The translations under genes and the position numbers were made by a program. Under the pieces are notes generated by a model. It searched no databases, was not told the origin of the DNA, and saw only the letters and a list, made by a program, of their open reading frames with translations. Shown here in pieces: positions 1 to 5,672 of a DNA stretch of 9,648 nt. Within the stretch, counting starts at the first letter, position 1, and each line of letters starts with the position of its first letter. This DNA is from Pseudomonadota bacterium. Lineage in GTDB: Bacteria > Pseudomonadota > Gammaproteobacteria > Burkholderiales > Thiobacillaceae. The DNA lies in contig JAJZRT010000096.1 in NCBI GenBank assembly GCA_021802595.1, positions 1-9,648 of the forward strand. The letters are read 5' to 3'.

Positions 1-438
1 CTGTACGACAAGCTCGACGCCGACCTCGCCCATGCGCTGATGGGGCTCAATGCCGTCAAGGGCGTGGAAATCGGCGACGGCATGGATGCCGCGCGCCAGA
101 AGGGCACCGAGCACCGCGACGAAATCACCCCCGAGGGTTTCTTGAGCAACCACGCCGGCGGCGTGCTCGGCGGCATCTCGTCGGGCCAGGCCGTCGTCGC
201 CCACATCGCGATCAAGCCCACCTCGTCGATGCGCCTGCCCGGCCGCTCGATCGACCTGCACGGCCAGCCGATCGAGGTCGTCACCCACGGCCGCCATGAC
301 CCCTGCGTCGGCATCCGCGCCACCCCCATCGCCGAGGCGCTGATGGCGATCGTGCTGATGGACCACGCGCTGCGCCACCGTGCCCAGTGCGGCGACGTGG
401 CGAGCGGCACGCCGGTGATCCCGGCAAGCCGCTATTGA
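1..438 (+). CDS. aroC: Chorismate synthase, C-terminal part (5' end outside window)
   Basis: Frame 1 is open from the first base to TGA at 436-438 and gives the last 145 residues of chorismate synthase. This cytoplasmic FMN-dependent enzyme converts EPSP to chorismate, the last common step of aromatic amino acid synthesis. Visible family motifs are [26 protein letters not shown] (flavin/substrate region) and [16 protein letters not shown], which matches the C-terminal chorismate synthase signature. The end (PVIPASRY) is close to the usual family end, so the 3' end looks intact. The true start lies upstream of the window; ATG at 40 is an internal methionine. No same-strand gene follows closely, because 226 bases separate it from the cyclase, so aroC is probably the last gene of its transcript. 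The identification is secure. Confidence 0.97.
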   Translation: MYDKLDADLAHALMGLNAVKGVEIGDGMDAARQKGTEHRDEITPEGFLSNHAGGVLGGISSGQAVVAHIAIKPTSSMRLPGRSIDLHGQPIEVVTHGRHDPCVGIRATPIAEALMAIVLMDHALRHRAQCGDVASGTPVIPASRY

Positions 439-460
439 TTCACACACATTGAACCTAAGC

Positions 461-527
461 CCCGTTCGGCCTGGGCTTGTCGAAGGCCAGGAGCCCATTC
501 ATGTTTCTACAGACTCGACACGAACGG
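461..527. repeat. REP-like dispersed intergenic repeat with inverted partner
   Basis: Bases 462-485 run CCGTTCG, nine bases, TTGTCGAAGG. This resembles the intergenic repeat CCGTTCG..TGAGCTTGTCGAAGG that I recall from many proteobacterial genomes. A shortened inverted partner follows: CGACA at 516-520 and CGAACGG at 521-527 are reverse complements of TGTCG (478-482) and CCGTTCG (462-468). Several alternative stems are possible inside the left part: GGCCT 468-472 with AGGCC 484-488, CCTGG 470-474 with CCAGG 487-491, and TGGGCT 472-477 with AGCCCA 492-497. It starts 23 bases after the aroC stop, where it could protect or end the aroC transcript, but no T-run follows. Family membership rests on memory of the core motif. 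Confidence 0.55.
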
Positions 528-606
528 ATTCTTGGGTAGTTCGTGCCGGATCATCAACCGGCCGTATTGCAGTCGTTTTGTGGACGGCCCAAACGGCAAC
601 CGGGAT

Positions 607-634
607 TTGACGGATCGATGACGTGCGCTAGGGT
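607..634 (+). promoter_or_regulatory. Possible sigma-70 promoter of the cyclase gene
   Basis: TTGACG at 607-612 matches the -35 consensus at five of six positions. TAGGGT at 629-634, 16 bases further on, is a poor -10 (three of six). Transcription would begin near 641, which leaves ATG 665 with a short leader and would make the GTG at 644 nearly leaderless. A 6-bp inverted repeat (GGCCGT 560-565, ACGGCC 584-589) lies just upstream and could be an operator or chance. The call is weak because of the -10. Confidence 0.25.
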
Positions 635-664
635 TAAATTCCCGTGCACCCGAAGTCCGATTCC

Positions 665-2389
665 ATGCGCCTTCCCATCAGCCTGAAAATCTTCAGCATC
701 ACCACCGCGCTGCTGGCGCTGATGGTGGTCGTCACCTGGCTGTCGGTGCTCAATTTTCGCCAGCTCAACAATCAGGTGCGCGCGCTGTCCGACTACTACC
801 TGCCGCTGCAGCAGCAGGTGGCAAGCGTGGAAATCCTCATCCGCGACCAGATGGTGCACATGGAGCGCGTGATGGCGGGCATGGAGGTCGCCAAGCCCGA
901 TCCGGAATTCCTCGCGAAGGAGTCGAGCGCCTTCGACATGCGCGGCATCAATGCCGACCAGATCGTCGATTCCTCGCTGCGCATGCTGGGCGAGGCCGAA
1001 CAGGAAAAGGGCATCCAGCTCGACCGCGTCACGCTCGCCGTGCTGGGCCGGGAACTGCCCCTGATCCAGACCACGCGCCAGCATTTTCACGCGACCTTCC
1101 GCCAGTTCCAGATCGAGGCGCAGGAAGGCACCCCGCGCTCGGAGAAGATCGTGCGCGATGCCCTGCTGCGCGAGAAGGATGCGGTCGATGTCGAAATCGG
1201 CAAGACCATCGACATCCTCAACAAGCTGACCCAGGACACCGCCAGCCAGGCCAAGGCTGAGGAGGCGCGCGCCACCACGCTCAACTGGAGCGTTACCGCC
1301 ATCGCCACCGCCCTCGGGCTGATCTTCGCCGCCTTCGTCACGCGCGCACTGGTCGACCCGGTCAAACGTCTGCTGGGCGGCACGCGTGCGGTCGAGGCGG
1401 GCGACCTCGAAGTCGAGATTCGGGTGCGTACCCACGACGAGCTCGCCACGCTCGCCACCTCGTTCAACCACATGGTGGTCGGGCTGCGGGAGAAGGAGCG
1501 CATTCGCGAGACCTTCGGCCAGTATGTCGACCCGCGCATCGTCAAGAGCCTGCTCGACAACCGCATTGCCGCCGACCGCGGCGAGCGCCAGGTGATGACC
1601 GTGTTCTTCTCCGACCTCGAAGGCTTCACGCGGATGTGCGAGGGCCTCACCCCGGACGCCGCGGTGCGCTTCCTCAACCGCTACTTCGCCATGATGGCCG
1701 AGGTGATTCGCGGCCGGCAGGGCATCGTCGACAAATACATCGGCGACTCGGTCATGGCCTTCTGGGGCCCGCCCTTCACCGACCCCGCCGACCACGCGCG
1801 GCTGGGCTGCCTCGCCGCGCTCGAGCAGATGCAGAAGATGAACGAATTCCGCGCCGGCCTGCCCGAGCTCTTCGGCATGAAGCACGGCCTGCCCGAGGTC
1901 AATGTGCGCATGGGCATCGCCAGCGGCGAGGTGACGGTGGGTAACATCGGCTCCGAAACCTCGCGCGGCTACACCGTCATCGGCGACACCGTGAACCTCG
2001 CCTCAAGGCTGGAACAGGCCAACAAGTTCTACGGCACGCGCATCCTCGTCAGCGAGGGCACGCGGGTTCTGGCGGGCGAGACGCTGGCCTTCCGCGAAAT
2101 CGACAGCCTGCGCGTCGCCGGCAAGCTGGAGCCGGTGCGGGTGTACGAACTGCTGGGGTTGGCAGCGGATTTGGATGAGAGCGACCGGCAGCGGGTGCAG
2201 GCCTTTGAGGCCGGACTCGCGCGCTACCGTGCGCAGGACTGGGATGCGGCCGAGGCAGCGTTCCGCGAGTGCCTCGCCAAGACGCCGGGCGACCGCCCCA
2301 GCCAGGTCATGCTGGAACGGATCGCGGCATTCCGGCAGGCGCCGCCGGAGGCGGGGTGGGATGGGGTTTGGGTGGCGGTGAGCAAATAG
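665..2389 (+). CDS. Membrane-anchored class III adenylate cyclase with HAMP domain
   Basis: A 574-residue inner-membrane sensor that should make cAMP from ATP. From ATG 665 the order is TM1 (about 8-29), a periplasmic region of about 175 residues, TM2 (about 207-226), HAMP (about 227-280), the linker FGQYVDPRIVKSLL, and the cyclase domain (about 308-500). A C-terminal helical stretch resembles one TPR unit (YRAQDWDAAEAAFRECLAK). All catalytic residues are seen: metal aspartates D317 (FFSDLEGFT) and D361 (YIGDS), adenine-selecting K357 and D441, and transition-state N444 and R448 (GDTVNLASRLE). The K/D pair argues for adenylate rather than guanylate cyclase. I recognise no CHASE or Cache domain in the periplasmic part, so the signal is unknown. 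An in-frame GTG at 644, with AGGG upstream, would add seven residues. I prefer ATG because GAAG lies 9 bases before it and the possible promoter starts near 641. The gene stands alone between aroC and a convergent gene. Confidence 0.93.
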   Translation: MRLPISLKIFSITTALLALMVVVTWLSVLNFRQLNNQVRALSDYYLPLQQQVASVEILIRDQMVHMERVMAGMEVAKPDPEFLAKESSAFDMRGINADQIVDSSLRMLGEAEQEKGIQLDRVTLAVLGRELPLIQTTRQHFHATFRQFQIEAQEGTPRSEKIVRDALLREKDAVDVEIGKTIDILNKLTQDTASQAKAEEARATTLNWSVTAIATALGLIFAAFVTRALVDPVKRLLGGTRAVEAGDLEVEIRVRTHDELATLATSFNHMVVGLREKERIRETFGQYVDPRIVKSLLDNRIAADRGERQVMTVFFSDLEGFTRMCEGLTPDAAVRFLNRYFAMMAEVIRGRQGIVDKYIGDSVMAFWGPPFTDPADHARLGCLAALEQMQKMNEFRAGLPELFGMKHGLPEVNVRMGIASGEVTVGNIGSETSRGYTVIGDTVNLASRLEQANKFYGTRILVSEGTRVLAGETLAFREIDSLRVAGKLEPVRVYELLGLAADLDESDRQRVQAFEAGLARYRAQDWDAAEAAFRECLAKTPGDRPSQVMLERIAAFRQAPPEAGWDGVWVAVSK

Positions 2390-2414
2390 AAGCAGTTGGT
2401 GATACGAGCTGGGT

Positions 2415-2756
2415 TTACATCCGAGACAATAGCCAAATGCCGATCGCTAGAAGGGCAATGATGATTCCTGGCAACCAGTTTAGAAATTCATAATTGCGCT
2501 GGTCTTCAAACTGGAAAAGAGCATTCAGAATATTCCCAAGCAGGGTTCCGATGTGCCGACCGAATAGGAAACCCACAAAGGCGAAGATTGCAGCACTCGT
2601 GCCTATCCAGTTCTCAAATTCGCCATGAACCTGGCCAGGACCCAGTGTTTGTGAAAAAACACCCAGAAGCCAAAAGAGAATAAACCCGATCAGGGCGCCA
2701 AAGATGGCACCTAAGACCGATGACGTGATTCGTTCGCCGAGAGTGATGTCCGACAT
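2415..2756 (-). CDS. Small hypothetical three-helix inner-membrane protein
   Basis: A 113-residue protein that I do not recognise. Three hydrophobic segments are visible: about 12-33 (glycine-rich, GAIFGALIGF), about 51-78 (interrupted by GRHIG) and about 94-110. The loops are short and polar, and the only conspicuous charged stretch is FEDQRNYE between helices 2 and 3. The start is fixed by an in-frame TAA two codons upstream (2760-2762), although no good Shine-Dalgarno is seen. Its base composition is unlike its neighbours: hand counts give 38% G+C for 2461-2520 and 50% for 2521-2580, against about 77% for 1741-1800 in the cyclase. Codons such as ATA-type and A/T-ending ones are frequent. 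This suggests recent acquisition or a weakly expressed orphan. It converges on the cyclase with a 25-base gap and lies 66 bases downstream of the cysteine-rich gene. The coding call rests on the clean membrane-protein pattern and an open frame that matches no overlapping gene. Confidence 0.75.
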   Translation of the reverse strand: MSDITLGERITSSVLGAIFGALIGFILFWLLGVFSQTLGPGQVHGEFENWIGTSAAIFAFVGFLFGRHIGTLLGNILNALFQFEDQRNYEFLNWLPGIIIALLAIGIWLLSRM

Positions 2757-2822
2757 GATTTAAGCGCAATAAAATAGTAATGGGCCCGGGCTGGCAACCT
2801 CCTGGCTATGCCTGTGCTCGTG

Positions 2823-3113
2823 TTATTCAACGATTCCCTCATCCCCATGACACGCACACCCCGGCTCGGTGCTGACGGTGCCATCGCAGCACACGATCTT
2901 GCCGGCGCGACAGCCACAGAGGCCTTTGTGGTCCTTGCAGCAGTTGAGCTGGGCAACATGTGGGCCCTTCGCACTAGCGGTGCAGGCCTGGGGTGAAATC
3001 TTTTCCAGCGTTGCGGCGACGGACGTGTTCTTTACGGTCGAATCGGCGGCAGCCGGCAGTGAAAAGAGGACAGGGACGAAAGCCAGGACGGCGAGCAGGG
3101 GTCGGATGCGCAT
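2823..3113 (-). CDS. Small secreted cysteine-rich protein (nine Cys)
   Basis: A 96-residue precursor with a signal peptide: MRIRPLL, a hydrophobic core at 6-19, and likely cleavage after A23 (PAAA/DS). The 73-residue mature part holds nine cysteines at 44, 58, 59, 66, 68, 75, 76, 86 and 88, spaced C-x13-CC-x6-C-x-C-x6-CC-x9-C-x-C. The C-terminal half reads LCGCRAGKIVCCDGTVS...GCAC. I recall similar CCDGT..S..C endings in uncharacterised proteobacterial proteins, but I cannot name a function. Disulfides in the periplasm are likely, with metal binding as the alternative; the odd number leaves one cysteine unpaired. The start was chosen at ATG 3113 because GAGGAGA (3126-3120) sits six bases upstream and the signal peptide begins there; an upstream in-frame start at 3146 lacks both. 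A TATAGT box lies about 31 bases upstream, so it may be transcribed alone or with the MFS gene, whose stop is 54 bases away. Confidence 0.82.
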   Translation of the reverse strand: MRIRPLLAVLAFVPVLFSLPAAADSTVKNTSVAATLEKISPQACTASAKGPHVAQLNCCKDHKGLCGCRAGKIVCCDGTVSTEPGCACHGDEGIVE

Positions 3114-3123
3114 GATGGGTCTC

Positions 3124-3166
3124 CTCGGGCAAGCGGGCTGACTCACTATAGCCGATTGGGCCCGAG
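3124..3166. repeat. 7-bp perfect inverted repeat around promoter and RBS of the Cys-rich gene
   Basis: CTCGGGC at 3124-3130 and GCCCGAG at 3160-3166 are exact reverse complements, 29 bases apart. Read on the minus strand, the downstream arm overlaps the first three bases of the GAGGAGA ribosome binding site of the cysteine-rich gene, and the arms flank its TATAGT box. It could be an operator, or a stem that masks the RBS only in messages reading through from the MFS gene. It could also be chance in GC-rich DNA. Confidence 0.4.
3145..3150 (-). promoter_or_regulatory. Candidate -10 box for the cysteine-rich gene
   Basis: On the minus strand TATAGT (3150 to 3145) matches the sigma-70 -10 consensus at five of six positions. 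Transcription would start near 3138, about 25 bases before ATG 3113, which leaves room for the GAGGAGA ribosome binding site. The matching -35 position overlaps the end of the MFS gene and is poor (GGGTAA at 17-base spacing), so an activator may be needed or the call may be wrong. The same TATAGTGA string occurs before the deacylase gene at 8143-8150. Confidence 0.35.
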
Positions 3167-3167
3167 C

Positions 3168-4328
3168 TTACCCGTCGCGCAGCAGCAGTCCCAGCACAAC
3201 CGCGGCCCCCACCAGGATCGCCGCCAGCAGGGCGAAGGCGCTGCCGTAGCCGGCGGTGCCGACCATCCAGCCGGTGAGCACCGGGCCGATCGACTGGCCG
3301 ACGTCCATCACCGTGCGGAGCACGCCCATCGACGAGCCGTAGCGGCCGTCGCGGGTGAGGTCGGCGACGAGTGCGGAGGTGGACGAGGTGACGGTGGCGA
3401 AGCCGATGCCGAACGCGAGGCTCAGCATCGACAGGCCGAGGAAACTGGGCGCAAACGGCAGCAGCACGACACTCGCGGCGCCAACCAGCAGGCCGGGGAG
3501 GATGACGCGGCGGCGCCCCACGCGATCTGACACCTTGCCCATCAGCGGCTTGGCGAACACGATGCTGACCAGCTGTACGCCGAGGATGATGCCGATCTCC
3601 CATGCAGGGATGCCGAGTGAGGCGGCGTACAGCGCGAGGAAGGCCTCGATGGCGCCGAATACCAGGTATTGCGCGGCCTCGACCAGGCTCACCAGCATGA
3701 TGCTGCGGTCGCGCAGCACGGTGGTGAGGCTCGTCCAGAAGCGCGGCAGTTCCAGCTTCTTCTTCGGCTGGGGGGTGTGGTCGGCGAGCAGCAGGCCGGC
3801 CCCCAGCGCCAGCACGCCGCTGATCGCGCAGGCGAGGTAGACGGCGTGGAAGCTCGCCAGCGAGATCAGGCTGCCGCCGAGGAACGGCGCGATCGAGCGG
3901 CCGACGATGGTGACCGAGGAATAGGTGGAGAGCCGGGCGGCGCGGTCGTCGGTATAGCGTTCGGCGATCGCCGCGTTCGCCACCGTACCGAAAATCGCGG
4001 TGGCGAAGCCGTGATAGAAGCGCACCGCCATCAGCTGCGGGGCCGTTTTGACCAGCAGATACAGGAAAGGCGCGGTGGCGAACACGACCAGTGACGCCAG
4101 CAGCAGGCGCCGCGAGCCCAGATGGTCGGACAGCGCACCGGCGGGGTAGCTGATGAGGATGCCGGGGATCGTCGAGGCCATGACGATCCAGCCGATTTCC
4201 GCCGGCGTGGCGTGGAGCGCGTGGGCGAACAGCGGCAGCACCGGGGTTTTCGACAGCGTGGAACTCAGGATGGCCAGCCCGCCGATGAGGGCGAGGAGGA
4301 CGAAGAAGGACGGCCGGGCGGTTTTCAT
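3168..4328 (-). CDS. MFS transporter, 12-helix drug/metabolite exporter type
   Basis: A 386-residue major facilitator superfamily protein of the inner membrane, probably a proton-coupled exporter of unknown substrate. About twelve hydrophobic helices are visible. MFS motif A occurs in both halves: GALSDHLGSRR at 64-74 and GKVSDRVGRRR at 264-274. A polar central loop (about 183-207, containing QPKKKLELPR) divides the two six-helix halves. Length and layout are normal for the DHA1-like group. The start is set at ATG 4328 (MKTARPSFFVLLAL), where the first helix begins. The open frame extends to 4523, but those 65 extra residues are arginine- and glycine-rich, overlap the divergent gene, and are not membrane-like. 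No strong Shine-Dalgarno is seen before 4328. It is divergent from the pyruvyl transferase gene and 54 bases upstream of the cysteine-rich gene. The substrate cannot be told from the sequence or the neighbours. Confidence 0.92.
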   Translation of the reverse strand: MKTARPSFFVLLALIGGLAILSSTLSKTPVLPLFAHALHATPAEIGWIVMASTIPGILISYPAGALSDHLGSRRLLLASLVVFATAPFLYLLVKTAPQLMAVRFYHGFATAIFGTVANAAIAERYTDDRAARLSTYSSVTIVGRSIAPFLGGSLISLASFHAVYLACAISGVLALGAGLLLADHTPQPKKKLELPRFWTSLTTVLRDRSIMLVSLVEAAQYLVFGAIEAFLALYAASLGIPAWEIGIILGVQLVSIVFAKPLMGKVSDRVGRRRVILPGLLVGAASVVLLPFAPSFLGLSMLSLAFGIGFATVTSSTSALVADLTRDGRYGSSMGVLRTVMDVGQSIGPVLTGWMVGTAGYGSAFALLAAILVGAAVVLGLLLRDG

Positions 4329-4361
4329 CGGGGGCGCTGTGTCGCGATCGGGTTTACCTAG

Positions 4362-4390
4362 AATGTAGTGCGAAATCCCCTGTGTGCGAA
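4362..4390 (-). promoter_or_regulatory. Possible promoter of the MFS gene
   Basis: On the minus strand TTCGCA (4390-4385) and TACATT (4367-4362) are separated by exactly 17 bases, and each matches the sigma-70 consensus at four of six positions. Transcription would start near 4355, about 27 bases before ATG 4328. On the + strand TAGAAT (4359-4364) could serve the divergent gene, but no -35 partner is visible for it. The 86-base gap between the divergent starts has to hold both promoters. Confidence 0.3.
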
Positions 4391-4414
4391 TCCCGAGGAA
4401 GCGTGAAACCCCCG

Positions 4415-5608
4415 ATGCCGTCCGCCATCCCCCCGCCGGTCCTGTTCGGCGCCTTCGACCGCCACAACTTCGGCGACCTGCTGTTTCCCCATCTGATGAC
4501 GGCCCTGCTGCCGGGGCATTCATTCGAGTTTGCCGGGCTGGCCGAGCGCGACCTGCGGGCGTTTGGCGGGCACGTGGTGCGTGCGCTGGGCTCGGAACAG
4601 CCGTTCCAGTTGATCCATGCCGGCGGCGAACTGCTGACCTGCACGGCCTGGCAGGCGGCGGTCATGCTGCTCGATCCCGCCGAAGTGGCCGCCGTGATTG
4701 CGCGCTACGACGCCGACCCGGATGCGGCTGCCGCGTGGGCCGCCGATCAGCTCGGCACCCCGCGTCTGGCGCCCTATGTGGCGGGACGCGAGGTGCTGGC
4801 GCCGGGCGGGACACTGATCTTCAACGCCGTGGGGGGCGTGGACTGGCCGGATTTGCCGGCCGCGCAACGGACCGAGGTCAGGGCCGCCCTCGGGCAGGCG
4901 GACTGGGTCAGCGTGCGGGACCATCGGACGCAGGCCACGCTACGGGCGGAGGGGCTCGATGTCCCGCTGTGTCCCGACCCCGCCGTGATGGTGGCGGACT
5001 GTTTCGGCGGGCTGATCGCGGAACGCCGGCGGCAGGACGCGGTTCAGGCCGTGCGGAATACCTTTCCCCGGGGCTACCTGGCATGCCAGTTCAGCGCGGA
5101 CTTCGGCGATGACGCCACGCTGGATGCCCTGGCGCAGGGGCTGTCCCGCGTGGCGGCCGGCACCGGCCTGGGCCTGGCGTTCTATCGTGCCGGCGCGGCG
5201 CCCTGGCATGACGATGCGGGGCTGTACGAAAAACTGCAGCAGACATTGCCGCCCGGCACGGCGTGCCGGTTTCCGTCGCTGAACGTGTGGGACATCTGTG
5301 CGCTGATCGCCGCCAGCCGCGGCGCGGTCGGCAGCAGCCTGCACGGACGCATCGTCGCGCTGGCGCATGGCTTGCCGCGGGTCAGCCTGATTCCGCCGCA
5401 GCAGGGCGCACGCCCCGTCAAGACGGCCGTCTTCGCGGAGACCTGGGAACCGGGTGCGCTGCCGCGCAGCGTGACGGTCGACGAGATCGAGTGCGCGGTG
5501 CTGCGGGCGCTGGCCGTGCCGGCAAGCGTGTTACAGGACAACGCGGCGCAACTGCGCGAATGCTACCGTCAGAGCCAGGCGCAATGGACAGGCCTGCTCA
5601 GGCCGTGA
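4415..5608 (+). CDS. Polysaccharide pyruvyl transferase family protein
   Basis: A 397-residue cytoplasmic protein of the polysaccharide pyruvyl transferase family. Its known members move pyruvate from phosphoenolpyruvate to sugars of exopolysaccharide or cell-wall polymers. Visible family features are an N-terminal GAFDRHNFGDLLFP (12-25), the mid-protein WVSVRDHRTQATL (164-176) followed by CPDPAVMV (186-193), and SSLHGRIVALAHGLP (307-321) with the conserved SxHG histidine at 310. There is no signal peptide or membrane segment. The start is uncertain. GAGGAAG at 4395-4401 is the only good ribosome binding site, but it lies 13 bases before ATG 4415 and one base before an in-frame GTG at 4403; a GTG at 4382 is a third option. 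No glycosyltransferase, flippase or polymerase gene is nearby, which is odd for this family, so the acceptor is unknown. The Lon-like gene follows after 64 bases and may be cotranscribed. Confidence 0.88.
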   Translation: MPSAIPPPVLFGAFDRHNFGDLLFPHLMTALLPGHSFEFAGLAERDLRAFGGHVVRALGSEQPFQLIHAGGELLTCTAWQAAVMLLDPAEVAAVIARYDADPDAAAAWAADQLGTPRLAPYVAGREVLAPGGTLIFNAVGGVDWPDLPAAQRTEVRAALGQADWVSVRDHRTQATLRAEGLDVPLCPDPAVMVADCFGGLIAERRRQDAVQAVRNTFPRGYLACQFSADFGDDATLDALAQGLSRVAAGTGLGLAFYRAGAAPWHDDAGLYEKLQQTLPPGTACRFPSLNVWDICALIAASRGAVGSSLHGRIVALAHGLPRVSLIPPQQGARPVKTAVFAETWEPGALPRSVTVDEIECAVLRALAVPASVLQDNAAQLRECYRQSQAQWTGLLRP

Positions 5609-5672
5609 ATCGGGCCGGCCAGGCGGTCTTGCGTAATAATCCGGAAAAACCAGACCACGCCAAACCCAGATC

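Noticed and set aside
554..1885. 443-codon open frame antisense to the cyclase
   Set aside because: It is the reverse shadow of a GC-rich gene: rich in His, Glu and Arg, no domain, and it overlaps a cyclase with all catalytic residues.
2757..2822. AGGAGG on the minus strand near 2800 upstream of the membrane protein gene
   Set aside because: It is about 40 bases from ATG 2756, and an in-frame TAA (2760-2762) excludes an earlier start that could use it.
4329..4523. 65-residue N-terminal extension of the MFS protein
   Set aside because: Arg/Gly-rich and non-hydrophobic, overlaps the divergent gene and its promoter region, and the first membrane helix begins right after ATG 4328.
5591..5604. 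Hairpin GGCCT-GCTC-AGGCC at the end of the pyruvyl transferase gene
   Set aside because: Only five base pairs, inside coding sequence, with no T-run; expected often in GC-rich DNA.
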